From positions 39,594,729-39,658,728 of the forward strand of contig NC_088169.1 in the NCBI RefSeq assembly GCF_028769735.1: 64,000 nt of DNA. Reading direction: 5' to 3'. The notes under the pieces were generated by a model. That model was not told where the DNA came from, did no database searches, and saw nothing but the letters and a program-made list of their open reading frames with translations. The stretch is from Zonotrichia leucophrys gambelii. Lineage: Eukaryota > Chordata > Aves > Passeriformes > Passerellidae. Shown in pieces: positions 11,201 to 22,111 of the stretch. A program made the position numbers and the translations under genes. How positions within the stretch are numbered: the first letter of the stretch is position 1; each line of letters starts with the position of its first letter.

Positions 11201-14200
11201 CCATCCCCATCATCTTTTTGCATGTGGTGGTTTTATCTGTTTATTACTTTGAGACCTTCTAAAAGTCACTTTGGGAATTAAACTCTTTCTATAAGCAATA
11301 AAATGTAACACATTTTCTCTATGCAATACAGTTGAAAGTGATTTGGAATGTTTTCAAACAGACAAAAGGCAAATGTTTTTGATGAGAGAGGGGTACAAAG
11401 CATGTGAGCAGTGCTGTGATTGATGCCTGTCCCAAGGGCATCCTCACTCTGCCTCCTGGCAGAGACTCACAAGACACTCCAGTTTAAGCACAGAAGTGTT
11501 GGTCTGGGGATGTGAGTTATCCAAGGAAGAAATGAAAGCAATCTGCAAAGAAGTTTAAGTGGAGTTTCAGGTAGTGCCCAGTAGCCCCAGCATGGCCCTG
11601 GTTACTCCAATACTCTTGTTTGTTTTCACAAACCAGCGCCTCGCGGTTTTGGAGCGGGTGACCGCTGCGAGGAGACCATAACCTCTTGATTTCAAAGGAG
11701 CCATCGTTTCTCTGGTGCGTCTGTGGTTAATGTAAGAAAGGTGTCTTGCCATAAACTTTTTCCGAGGTATTCAGCAAGGTTGGGAAGGGGTCGGCCCAGG
11801 CAGGAAGCCCTTGTCTGTGCTATAAAGAAAATAGCAAGCAACAAAATGAAAGCATCAAAGGACCAACAGGATGCGGTCCCAGGAGTCCTCTCTGGCATGT
11901 TAGTCCTTCTTGAAAGTTAGCATTGAGTGAAGAGTGACCTTAAAACTCCCTTCATTCAAACAGACTGGGCTCAAGTTTAAAGTTCAAGGCATTTTGTTTT
12001 TTCACCTGTTTCCTACAGTTTTTAAGAAACTTCTGAAGAATTAATGTGTAACTATATCTGGTCACAGAGCCAATGCAGAGAATTTTTCTCAAGGGAAAAT
12101 AATGTTACTGTATGGAGTGAGAGAAATGGATACTTTCTGAGTTAGGTTTTGTTTTGTTGAAATTTCTTCTCTCAAACCCACTGAGAGCATGATTGCAAAC
12201 AGCCTGGAGCCAGTGTAATGCACAGCTCTGAGGCCATGCTTCATTTTTAAAAGAAGCTGGTAGGGTCCTCTAATTGTCTGAATTGAGGTTAAAAAAAAAA
12301 AAAATAAAAGAAGGTGGTTTTTGCCAAAGCTGCTGCTGCCACTTGGGGAGCAAGGTCTTGTTTTGGGAACAGCTTGGGAGCAAAGAGTCTGGTTGCAGCT
12401 TCATCTGTGAGTGCACGGTGAGTGAGCCAGTGACTGGCCCCATGGCCACCCCCCCTTCTCTCACCGTGCTGGAGCTGTTGGGCAAACAGCTGGGGAAAGA
12501 GGGAAAACCAAAGCCCTGACGCAGAGCTCCACTGGTGGGTGAGGGTGGCTGTGGGTACAGTCCTGCTGCCCTACCAGCACTAATGGTGAGCAGCACCTGG
12601 GCTCCTGGCTAGCACCACTTGTGAGCCACTTTTCACCCAGCACCACCTACCTGTGTGATGCTGAAATGTTTCCTGTGTTTTCTGATCTTTGCATCTTGCC
12701 TGATGAAGTGACTAGTTACAGATCCTACAAGCGATCTGGCAGGTCATCTTTCATAGCTAAAAGAAATAGTTTGCCAAGATGAAGTACAAATTTCACTTGT
12801 GTTTCTCCATGCCATTAAATTTTCATGATTCCGGTATGAATATTTCATGAAAGTACTTTCTGAATGAGTTTGTTTTGTCCTGGCATCTAATATTCAGTAT
12901 AAGTCTGGGCGGGTTTTGTTTGGTTTTTGGTGGGTTTTCCTTTCCTCTCAGGTGGTTTAGTGACGGTAAGAAGTGTCAAACTGCATTAAGTGAGAAAAAG
13001 CAACTTCTTGTTGGTGATTCAGCAAGGGGGTGCCATCTGTAACTCTTTTCAGCTGCTTAGTGGAAGCAGTGTGAAATGACTCAAATACAATTCTGCTCTG
13101 TGCTCTCCTGCCACAAGGTGGCTAAAACTCTTTTAAAAGCCCAGGATTTGCGAGTGCTTTAAGTGATGCTAATACATCTACAGCCTTTCTGCAGCACAAC
13201 ACACGGCACACTGGAGACCAGATTTATTGTGCAGCAAATTGTGTATGTCTTATTTATATGGAGCAGTGATCAGGAAATGTTATTACCAAGTTTATTTCAA
13301 TCCCTCATTGGCTGGAGGGCTGGGCTTTGCTTTGTTGTTGGTTTTTTTTAATAGAAGGAGAAGTCACTGTGCTCAGCCCATCCAGCGTGAGTGACAGGGC
13401 CACTGTGGGGCACAGAAGTGCCACAGGGAGCTGTGGCTGTAACTTCAGCTTCCCACTCCATCTCTGTTTGTACTGCCTGCTGAATCAATCTGCTCAAAGG
13501 CTAAATCAGAAACACTTGCCCAGACCTGGGTTAGCAAGTTCCTTTGTTGCTGTTGAATTCTGCACTGGGATGATGGGCGCCTTTCTTTAAATGGGTGATG
13601 TTTCCCAACAGCCAGCTGCTGTGCCATCAGAAACAGGGAAGTTAAGTTGTTTTCACCCGTTTCAGGACATGGTGACACTCTTCTCTGTGAACTTTTTGGA
13701 AGCCTATCTCCGGCGGTACAGTAGGGACAGGGCTTTTGTTTAATGGAAATGAAGCGTACCTTTTCCTTACAGATGCACCACTCACTATAGAGCTTTTTAT
13801 GTGCATTTTAGGTTTCCCTTTTTATTTTTTAACTTATTAACTCTGACAAGTAACCTCTTGGTTGTGAACAATTTAATTCACAATTCATTTTTCTGATTCA
13901 AAGTGAACACGAGTGCCCTAATCCCCTAATGGGAATTAATTGCATGTTTCAATGCTTAACTCTGATCCTTTCTCAATCCCCACTGGGACAAGTTTCTTCC
14001 TGAAGGATCTGTGTTTGTTATTCAAAACACAATCTGAAAGGTAATGATTTTTCTTATAAAAGAGACTCGGGCCGACTGAATATTAATGCTCTTTTTATTG
14101 TGAGGGAATGAGCTGCATCCAAGAAAAAAGCTCATTTATGTAATGAAGGATAAATTACTCTGAAGTATATCTGATAAAATACAGGGAAAAAATCAGTGTG

Positions 14201-15440
14201 TTCTTATTCCCCTAAGTGAAAGCAGTTTGCCAGTAAATGAAGGCACACACTGTTTTTGCTTGGAAAGCTGTATTTTGATACACAGAAAAACTGTTTGCTT
14301 CACCAAAGGGGAAATTGCTTGGCTACTGAGGATTTTTAAATGACACTGTTCTTGGCCAGCAACACACCCTTTAGGATAACTGACCAAACCTAACAGTTTA
14401 CTAAAATAATAGTAAATTGCAGAAAATAGATTAAATTTCTACTTCCAGTCTCTTTTTAAATATTTCTCAAACTTGAAATACATTATTTAATAAAACTCTT
14501 TCCAAGAGGAGCTGCACAGGCTCCTCTGATGTTGGGTGTCTGGCCCAGCCAGATGACAACTGTGGATGAGGCAGGCTCTGCCCAGTCAGTGACCACAGGA
14601 AAAATGTGGGAAAACATTACAGTGCAAGAGCTGCTTCTACCCTGCAGAAATGATGGAGGACAAACACAGCACAGTGTGAAAAAATAATGCAGGAACTGTG
14701 AAGGCACCTTTCCCCCCCGTTATGTTTCAGTAAAGCCAGTCTTTTACCCCATTCAAACCAATTTTGAGTGTTTCATGGTCACAGACACAACAAATGGTCG
14801 TTCAGGGTCTGTTTTCAAGAGGGGCTCACAGATGTGCAGACCAGCTGCTTGAGGTGATTTAACACTTGGGGAAGAGAGGAGGAACACAGCTTTACCTGGT
14901 TTCGCTGCCAGCAGCCCTGGCTTCCAGTTTCTCCCTTGGCCCCACAGCTTGCTGTTCAGCATTTGTCTGTCACTCAGTGAGCAGGACCTTGGTGCTGGCG
15001 TTATTGCAAATGCACCAGCACATCCATGAGATGACTCCACACCAGGTTACCCTTGCTTTTGGGGAGTCACTGACCATGACACCACACATTTGCTGCAGCA
15101 CAGCTCCCATAACAGTGAGAGAGAGAAAAATTAAGATTCAGAACTTTTCCTGGGGGTCAGGGATGTGTTGGCTGATGTTTGGGATACTTTAGAGAATATC
15201 ATTTGGTTACAGCAAAGAACTGCAAAAGGCTGACTTTCTCCTGGTCTCTGTTTTTCACTGATGCAGTTGTCTGAAAAGTTTCAAGATACTTGAATTGAGT
15301 TTGATACTTAAATGTGGTACAGGACTACAAGACCACTTTTGCACGTGCCAGAACAGCCCTTTTGTGCAGGCAGTGCCCTGGCAGGGCCGTGGCTCTCCAG
15401 AGCACTGGCCCTGTGGGTAATGAACCTCTTTGTCTTCCAG
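8207..15440. other. Upstream or intronic DNA of GGACT, no coding exon seen
   Basis: The GGACT terminal exon opens with a splice acceptor at 15439-15440. At least part of this stretch is therefore intron, and the first, noncoding exon lies somewhere to the left, possibly outside the window. I could not identify it: there is no compact CpG island here, only small CpG patches near 9480-9620 and 11630-11690. The GC-rich stretch at 8990-9330 has overlapping open frames in several phases but no family resemblance. A conserved-looking block occupies about 13780-14190, and two imperfect CTCF-type cores are at 8380 and 13111. Confidence 0.6.
13780..14190. promoter_or_regulatory. Candidate conserved noncoding element
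   Basis: AT-rich sequence with clustered homeodomain and POU-like words: ACAATTTAATTCACAATTCA near 13868, GGGAATTAATTGCATG near 13930, TGAATATTAATGCTC near 14076, and CATTTATGTAATGAAGG near 14132. Retained CpGs sit at CGGGCCGAC near 14068. There is no coding potential on either strand. The regulatory role is inference; sequence comparison with chicken, a reptile and a mammal would decide it. Confidence 0.3.
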
Positions 15441-15457
15441 CTGCTTTTGCAAGTACC

Positions 15458-15931
15458 ATGGCCCGTGTCTTCGTCTACGGCACGCTCAAGAAGGGCCAGC
15501 CCAACTACAAGCACATGATCAACACGGCCAAAGGCCTGGCGAAATTCCAAGGAAGGGGCCACACGGTGGAGAAGTACCCGCTGGTGATTGCAGGGAAATA
15601 CAATATTCCTTACATGCTGAACATCCCGGGGACAGGCCACCACATTGCTGGGGAGATTTACTCTGTGGATGAGCAGATGCTGCAGTTCCTGGATGAGTTC
15701 GAAGGCTGCCCAGACATGTACCAGCGCACCCTGATGAGGATCCAGGTGGTGGAGTGGGAAGGGAAGGGCGGCGCGGGCGAGGCGCGGGCGGCGGCTGACG
15801 GCGTGCTGGAGTGCTTCGTGTACAGCACGGCCACCTTCCCGCCCGAGTGGGTCGGGCTCCCTTACTATGACAGTTACGACTCCTCGGGGCAGCACGGCCT
15901 TGCCTACGTCCTGCGGGAGAGCCGGGAATAG
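15458..15931 (+). CDS. GGACT: Gamma-glutamylaminecyclotransferase
   Basis: The product cleaves gamma-glutamyl-epsilon-lysine, a remnant of transglutaminase crosslinks, into free lysine and 5-oxoproline; it is a small cytosolic enzyme of the gamma-glutamylcyclotransferase fold. The 157-residue frame begins MARVFVYGTLKKGQPN. The YGTL substrate-loop motif is at residues 7-10, and PLVIAGKYNIP is at 41-51. LDEFEGCP at 78-85 places the catalytic glutamate at residue 82, the same position as in human. YQRT (88-91), CFVYS (119-123), FPPEW (127-131) and YDSYDS (137-142) are also conserved. Human GGACT is 153 residues; the difference lies in a Gly/Ala-rich loop at about 102-115. I chose this ATG because it lies 17 nt after a good acceptor and gives the family N terminus. 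An in-frame ATG at 15314 would read through the intron. Codon use is GC-rich compared with its flanks. The gene converges on PCCA, as in other vertebrates. Confidence 0.97.
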   Translation: MARVFVYGTLKKGQPNYKHMINTAKGLAKFQGRGHTVEKYPLVIAGKYNIPYMLNIPGTGHHIAGEIYSVDEQMLQFLDEFEGCPDMYQRTLMRIQVVEWEGKGGAGEARAAADGVLECFVYSTATFPPEWVGLPYYDSYDSSGQHGLAYVLRESRE

Positions 15932-16017
15932 GGACGGCAGGGGCCGGCCTGGCCGCAGCCATAGCGCCACGCAGGTGTTGCTCGGTAACCTTTCCAGGAA
16001 AGCTGTAATGCCTTGTT

Positions 16018-16023
16018 ATTAAA
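16018..16023 (+). terminator. Proximal GGACT poly(A) signal (ATTAAA)
   Basis: ATTAAA lies 86 bases after the GGACT stop codon, with a GT-containing stretch (AGTGTTCAAGTCCTGTAGG) about 45 bases downstream. It is the commonest variant of AATAAA. Use is inferred, not shown. Confidence 0.5.
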
Positions 16024-16662
16024 TGCAGGAGCTCTCGTAACCTTCCCAACCCAGGAGCCTTGGCGCTAGTGTTCAAGTCCTGTAGGCCCAGAGCTGCAGA
16101 CTCCTCTCCAGGCAGGCAGTGTCATCCTGGCCCCCCCAGCCTGCTGCAGGTAACTGGGTTTGCACCAGGTGTAAAGTAACTCTATGTGCACATCAGGTCT
16201 GGGGTCTAACTATTCCCTCAACTTCCCCCTTTGCCTTGGTGCATAATAATGGAGGTCAGTGAAAGGCAGAGGAATGGATTAATTTTTTTCCCCTGAATTG
16301 ACAAAATTTGAAACTGATTTAAATGTCTGCAAAGTAAAGCACAACTCCTATTGAATATTGACTTGTAGTGGGTTTAGTAGGCTACTGCATGTAAACAGGG
16401 AAAGCTGATCAGATAACTTGGTGCTTCTAGACAAATAGGAAATTGCTGGAGAAAATGTAAAGATTAAAGATTATTCATTGCAATGGGTTTTTTCTGAACT
16501 GGAAAGGTGTATTTTTAAACCACGTTTAGTTTTAAAAGGCATTGTCAAGAAATACTGAGAGAATATAAAAGAGTTACATTTAAAACTGTATTTTTAATGT
16601 TCTACTCTAAGCACTTTGGGTTCTGCTTCTGTTCACTGCGTGACTGTAGGATTTGGGGATGA

Positions 16663-16690
16663 GTGTGTGTGTGTGTGTGTGTCTGTCTGT
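16663..16690 (+). repeat. GT microsatellite with GTCT tail
   Basis: About ten tandem GT units are followed by GTCTGTCTGT. It is in the GGACT 3' flank and likely length-polymorphic. Confidence 0.9.
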
Positions 16691-18040
16691 TTTGGGGGCT
16701 GTTGGGGACCAGAAAAAGCTAATCTACACTGGAGCCATTGTGAGCACTTACTGTCAAGGTGACTTTTTGCCATGCATTTTAATGCAGAACTTCCAACCAT
16801 ATGCAAACTGAGTTTCCTAAAGGGGGAGAATTGTATATACATTATGAAAATATCCAAAGGACCTGTATTGTGATTATTACAACATTTAAATTGGGAAAAA
16901 TATATGTAAAGACTGTTGTCCCCCTGACCCAACCAACTGTGCTGGTTTCTGTACAATCTGGAAAAACCATGGCTTTCTGTTGTTACACTCCTGTGCCTTA
17001 TATTTTTCTTCAGCTGCAGTGTTTGGTACAGATAGATTGTAAAGCTGCCAACGGGAGGGGAGCAGGCATTGTATGCCATGCAGTGAGCCAAAGTACCATC
17101 AAATGCAGCAAGGATACAACTCAGAACAATATTGTACTTTTGCTTCACTGCCAGTAGCCCTGTGATGGCCAGAGGAGATCCGGGGTAGGGAATCAGCCTA
17201 AACTTTAGCAGTAGTAGGCACTGCTGCATCTCATTTAGAAAAGCTTTTAAGTTGCTGCAATAAGCAAAACAAGTAACTTGCTGGTAGAATACTTGTGTCT
17301 CTTTACAGTACTTGTCTGTTTAGGGCAACCTGCAGAGACTGAACTGTGCTCCTTTGGGAAGGGGTAAGATGGCAGTAAGGAGACTTGAAAGGAGATCTGC
17401 AGGGTGCCTGCCTCAGTTTCTCCAACTGCAAAAACATTAATTTTCCTGAAAGGCAGGTACTATCCAAACACTCTCTCATCTTGATGAATTTTATAAACTA
17501 ATTCTCTAAGCAGATCCCTGGATTACATATTTCCCCTCAGCCATGTGATGTAGTTAATTAGCAGTGTCTCAATAACAGGAAGAAAGCCTCTTCAGTCAGA
17601 AGTTCCAAGCAGAATCAAACTTTCCTGGTTGAACATGAGTCACCAGCCCTGTCACCAACTGCTTTCATCCTTCACCTTCCAGTAAAAGGCCCAGGCACCT
17701 CTGGCCAGAGGGTTTCTTTCTGGGAAGCAGCAGGACACTGCACATCCTGGGCAAGAAAATGAGAGCAGGCGTGCTCCACTCTGGGGCAATGGCCAAGGTC
17801 CCTTTGTCTCCCTTTCCTGTAAGCATTCAGGAGGAGGCCTGGTCTGAGGACAGCACATGCTCTTAGCAGTACCTTGGGGCAGCTGAAGACCTCTGAGAAC
17901 AGTGCCAGCTCCTGTAAAGGCATCCAGTAAGCAGTATCAAGAAGATAGGGGTGGGGAAATTGAGTATGGAGTTTGAAGATAAGAAGACAATTCCCTTACA
18001 ACTTTAAATGAAAATACACGACAAATGTCTGCACTAGCAA

Positions 18041-18046
18041 AATAAA
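18041..18046 (+). terminator. Candidate distal GGACT poly(A) signal (AATAAA)
   Basis: A canonical AATAAA on the + strand follows GCACTAGCA, just before an extremely AT-rich stretch. It would give GGACT a 3' UTR of about 2.1 kb. The downstream region is AT-rich rather than GT-rich, so this is weak support. Confidence 0.3.
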
Positions 18047-18380
18047 GCCTCTAAACTGTAATTTAAATCTAATCTATACAAAGCATTAAAAGTATAATAC
18101 TATAGAAGTATTTAAAATATAAGTAATTCTATAATAATTTATTATTAGTTAATAAGTAATAATTCAATAAATATATATCCCAATTCAAACTCAATCTGAT
18201 CAGAATTTAAGCCATTGGTGGTACTTGTGCAGCACTTATACAGAGTAAAGGAGAACTGCTCAGTTTGCTCAGTGGTTAATTTTTCATTCTTGCCAGCCAT
18301 TCTGCACAGCCTGGCTGGGGCCTCAAACCAGAGACATTGCTGTGGAGAAGACAAATCAGATTTTGGCTTTTGTTGTGTTT

Positions 18381-18400
18381 TCTTTTTTTTAAAAAAAAGA
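18381..18400. repeat. 20 bp perfect T/A palindrome between convergent genes
   Basis: TCTTTTTTTTAAAAAAAAGA is its own reverse complement. It sits just beyond the inferred PCCA cleavage region and inside the convergent gap, where it gives a T run followed by an A run on both strands. Confidence 0.85.
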
Positions 18401-18431
18401 GGCTTTTCCTGTTTCAAAGCAGAAATGGTAT

Positions 18432-18446
18432 TTTATTGATTTTATT
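18432..18446 (-). terminator. Paired PCCA poly(A) signals
   Basis: On the minus strand two AATAAA hexamers occur close together, at 18437-18432 and 18446-18441. They lie about 240-255 bases after the PCCA stop codon. This gives a short 3' UTR of about 270 bases, so 18687-18415 is the likely UTR. Confidence 0.6.
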
Positions 18447-18687
18447 TGATCCTGAAAAATCAAAGCATTACAAAGGTTATGTACAAGTATTTCTGGAAGT
18501 AAAAATCTGGGATCTGTTGCCAAGATTTAACATCTGTGTTTGCTGTCTTAACCACTGATACAGTAAATATGCCTGTATAAAATCTTGTGCATAGTACTGT
18601 CTGTTTTCTCTGTTGAATTGTCTTAATGTTACTTTACAGATAAAAATAATAAAGGCTTAGTTAATTCAACAGTGTGGAGGCAAACTT

Positions 18688-18756
18688 TCATTCCAGTTCC
18701 ACCAGCAGATCTTCTTCTCCAACGGTGTCCCCAGCTTTGCAGTGCACAGCTTTTAC
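18688..18756 (-). CDS. PCCA: PCCA last coding exon (C terminus of biotinyl domain)
   Basis: The alpha subunit of propionyl-CoA carboxylase carries biotin and, with PCCB in the mitochondrial matrix, converts propionyl-CoA to D-methylmalonyl-CoA in the breakdown of Val, Ile, Met, Thr and odd-chain fatty acids. This exon encodes VKAVHCKAGDTVGEEDLLVE followed by LE and a TGA stop (18690-18688), the last 22 residues of the protein. It forms the final strands of the biotin carboxyl carrier domain and is nearly identical to the known vertebrate C terminus. On the minus strand the acceptor is TTTCTGTACCCCAG, ending at 18757, and the exon begins in phase 0. The longer open frame upstream is intron read-through. 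The 3' UTR ends near paired AATAAA signals. Confidence 0.97.
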   Translation of the reverse strand, partial: VKAVHCKAGDTVGEEDLLVELE

Positions 18757-21700
18757 CTGGGGTACAGAAACAGCAGAATTTAAACCCTGGTGAGATAAAT
18801 GGCCTGGCTGACGTGGTTGGTATTGCACAGAGCACTGTGTCTGCGTGCACAGGGTGGTGGCCGCTGTGCACCTGAGGACACCCCGGGGACACAGATCCAC
18901 CTGTGCTGCCAGGGCCTCGAGACCTTGAGCACTCGACCTCCAGTGCTCAGAGCCCAGCTGAGTTTTGAGGACCAGTGCTTGACAAATGGTGTCCAGCCCT
19001 ATCAGGGTATTCAGGCACCTACCATTAGGTTTGCTTGCAACAGAGGTGCTTGAAGACCTGAACATCAGCTAGAGGTGCCAATTTTTAAAATGAAAATGCA
19101 CTTTTTTTCACCTGGTTGCACTGCTGTTTATTTGTTTTAAATAGAGGACAGGCTGATTCTTCAATACTCATGTTGGGATGTTACAATGAAATATTCCACC
19201 ATTTCTTTAATTACAGTTTTCAAATATAGCAGAATCTTGGAACTGCAGCCATGAAGTGGGTTTGGTTTCTCTCTATCTCCAGGGAGTTGGGATAGATTAT
19301 TCAAATCTGAATTGGGATCCTTTAACATAACTGAACTCAGCAAAGGGCTATCACTGTCAAAATAAGTGCAACTATATCTGTAGATTAATTACATGCTGCC
19401 ATGCAGATTCCTGAATTTTAAAACACAAATATCTTACACTAGTCCCTCACTTCCTCTATAAAAGGCTGCAACATGTTTGAATTCCCTTTCAGCACATGAA
19501 GCAATAGAAAATATTTGAAGCTGCATAGAGCTTGTTTCCAGTATTAAATCAGAGGTCACACTGACATGCCCAAATCCTTGTTCAGCAGATAGCTCATTTT
19601 AATCACCCAAACACTACCCTGGGCTCCTGAAGGAAATGCAGAGCATAGCCCAAGTACCAGGCTGTGATGGACACGCTGCTGCCCACATCCATGTTTGCCA
19701 GTCTGAGGCCACCAGAGCTGTGAGCAGGTCTCTGTAGCACAGGCACACTCACAGCACCGCTCCAGAAACGATGCTGAGCACGGGCAAAGTCAGCGTGACA
19801 CGTACAAACAAGGGCTTTATTTTAAATCAGTAGCTGGGCAGCCTACCCAATTGCTGAGCTTCAATCTTCTAGGAGATGAAAGCAGTGTGAAAAACATTCT
19901 ACCCCTTGCTTTTCTTTTTCTACAAAGCCAAGGTTCAGCAAACACCAGAGTGAACCAGTGTTTCAAATTCCCCAGCAATTTCTGCCGTGCAGTGGGGCTG
20001 GCTCCCTGTGCTGACCCAGGCACAGCTGTCCTGGAGAAGACAGGAGGCTCGCCAGCTCATCTCCAGCTTTCTCTCATTTTTAAGCCACCTGCAGCTGGAG
20101 TAAACTCAAAGTAGATAAAAACAAGCCACTTTTCTCACAATTACAAACAGGAAGATGGGGTTTGATACAGAAAAGGAATTCAAGTCAGGAATGAAAATGG
20201 GAACGTCTTCCAGCTGAAGACAAATGAACTGAGTTTCAAAACACAGTTTCAAAGCATCAAAACATGGACTAACAGCCTGTGCCAAACATCCCATTCCTGT
20301 GGAGAGGCCAAGTTATTTTAGCACTCAGAGCCATGACTTTGCACTGCAGTACAGGATGAATTCTGTTTAGCAGCTTCATTTCTACACAGCCCAAAATCTT
20401 TGTGCTTATTCAAATTCTTAACATTCTAAAGGTCAAATAATGCACTTGCTATTAAAATGGGCGCACCAAGGGGACACTGCAAGGCACACAGGAGGCCTCC
20501 TGAATGGCCTGAGCACCTTCCACATCCTACCTTGGAGGATTAATAAACCAAACACAGGTTTTATGTGGCATCTGTACTGAGTGAGTGGGAAATATTTATT
20601 ATTAGGAGAAGTACAAGCAGGATGGTAAGGAACAGACCCATGGATTGCAGAACACCTTGGTGGGAAAGGGAAGGTTAAAGTGAAAAATAAAGGGGGTGGG
20701 TGGGAGAGGGAATGGCATTTTAATTACAAGTTAAAATCAGTGGATGCAAAGAGCAGCAGTAAGGGTTTAAATAACAGCAGATAAAAAATGAAATGCTTGG
20801 AAATATTAATCAAGTGAGAAAATAAATTATATAGAAATTAATGCATGAAATAAAATAATAAAGTGGCAATGTTAGAGCAAAAGGAACGGGAACATACTCC
20901 TTCTCTCAGTATTTTTTCTCTTGAGACCCAGTTTTGCACTGGATGCACTGGAAGAGGCAAGTCTGGGACCCAGCCTGGGTGACAATTTTAGAGCTGTGCC
21001 AAAAAAGCCTTTCTTGTAAACACACAAACAGTCCTTGGCATTGAGGGCCATGCTGAGATCTCAGCGAACCCTGCCAGTGGCAAGCGCCGTCCCTGCCTGC
21101 AGTCAGGCTCCCTGCTGCCTCCGTGTGGGCTGAGGGCTCCTGCCCTGGGCTGTGTGCCTCAGACAGAGCAGAGGGGCTTCACCCCAGAAGAGATGGGCTC
21201 GGGCAGGTTAGGAAATCAGCAATGGAGGAGAACATGGAACATAGATCCGCACTGTGCTCTCCCATTGGAAAGGATGGATCTGGGGCCCACATCTTGGTGA
21301 TGGTTTCAGGCTGTGAATTATAATCTGGCACGGGGATGCTCTGAAATCCCAGTTTGAGGTCTGGCAGTCCTGAGACCAGCTCAGGTTTAGGGCATGCTCT
21401 TGTCACATAAGCTTAACCAGTTCCCTGCCCAGAGTGCTGGTTTTAGCACACCCTACACTGCAGCAAGTCCCAGCTCCAGAGCTGCAGTGCTGAACCCTCA
21501 GAAGCAGGACAGGCTAATGCACAGCCTTGCAAAGCTTAACAAATGGGCAGATGTGGCTTGATACTTAACAGTCACAATAATAAAATAAAATTGCTGTTTT
21601 CTCCCGCCTACAAAAGCACTTTCTATGCCTTGTTCTGGGTGGGTTTTTTAAATGACAAATTATTTGCCATTAAATAATTAACTGGCAAAGAGATCTCTCT

Positions 21701-22033
21701 TTTCTGGAAAGATGAAATTTGGAGAAATGGTCTGCAACACCTTTCAATTCAACTTGGCATTGTAACATCACAGAAAACAAATCATTTAGGAGAAAGAGTT
21801 ATATGAATTTCCAAAGCCAGTAAAACTATTTCCTGCTGTGCTATCTAAGGCTCGGAACTACTTAACAGCATTCACAGCAGATGCAAATGTTACAAAATTA
21901 AAGACACCTCACTTTGAAAGACTTACAACAATCAGACTTAATTCCTTAACAACCAGAATCCTCCTTTTCTCCTTTTAAAATTCTATCCTGTTGACAAGTT
22001 GCATATGGTTTTAAGTGACCTAAGGTGGCTTAC
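18757..22033 (-). other. PCCA last intron
   Basis: This 3,277-base intron has the donor GTAAGCC at its 22033 end and the acceptor CCCCAG at its 18757 end, both read on the minus strand. The phase is 0. I see no nested gene or recognisable repeat; the 125-codon frame overlapping its 3' end only extends the terminal exon backwards. Confidence 0.9.
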
Positions 22034-22111
22034 CTTGCCTGTTTTAGCAGCAATCATACTGTTCTGCATTTTCATTGCTTCAATTACACAAATCTCTTGA
22101 CCTTCCGAAAC
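22034..22111 (-). CDS. PCCA: PCCA penultimate coding exon (biotin attachment site)
   Basis: A 78-base, 26-codon exon encodes [20 protein letters not shown] followed by AAKTGK. AMKM is the canonical biotinylation motif. The accepting lysine is codon 14 of the exon (AAA on the minus strand, 22072-22070) and corresponds to Lys694 of the 728-residue human protein. Holocarboxylase synthetase attaches biotin there, and the swinging arm carries carboxyl groups between the biotin carboxylase site and PCCB. The acceptor is ATTTCATCAG and the donor GTAAGCC; both boundaries are in phase 0, and the exon joins its neighbours without gap or overlap relative to the family. No frameshift or stop is present. 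Confidence 0.98.

Larger units (their letters stand above)
15441..16040 (+). other. GGACT: GGACT terminal exon (3' end approximate)
   Basis: A polypyrimidine tract and AG (CTCTTTGTCTTCCAG) end at 15440. The next bases, CTGCTTTTGCAAGTACC, lead into the start codon, so 17 nt of 5' UTR sit in the same exon as the whole reading frame. The nearest poly(A) signal is ATTAAA at 16018-16023, which would end the mRNA near 16040 with a 3' UTR of roughly 110 nt. A longer 3' UTR using signals near 18041 is also possible. Confidence 0.75.
15932..18431. other. GGACT 3' flank and convergent intergenic gap
   Basis: This gap separates the GGACT stop codon from the PCCA poly(A) region. It contains the proximal GGACT ATTAAA at 16018, a GT microsatellite near 16663, poly(A)-like AATAAA on the + strand at 18041, and a very AT-rich stretch at 18050-18185. 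The 118-codon + frame (16801-17157) and the 198-codon minus frame (16633-17229) show no family resemblance and the latter runs through the GT repeat, so I do not call them. Part of the gap may be an extended GGACT 3' UTR. Confidence 0.6.

Noticed and set aside
15308..15970. 220-codon minus-strand open frame across GGACT
   Set aside because: It is a shadow of the GC-rich GGACT coding exon. It has no family resemblance and runs through the acceptor and UTR of the real gene.
16801..17157. 118-codon + strand frame in the GGACT 3' flank
   Set aside because: There is no domain, no conserved motif and no splice context. The composition is that of a 3' UTR or intergenic DNA.
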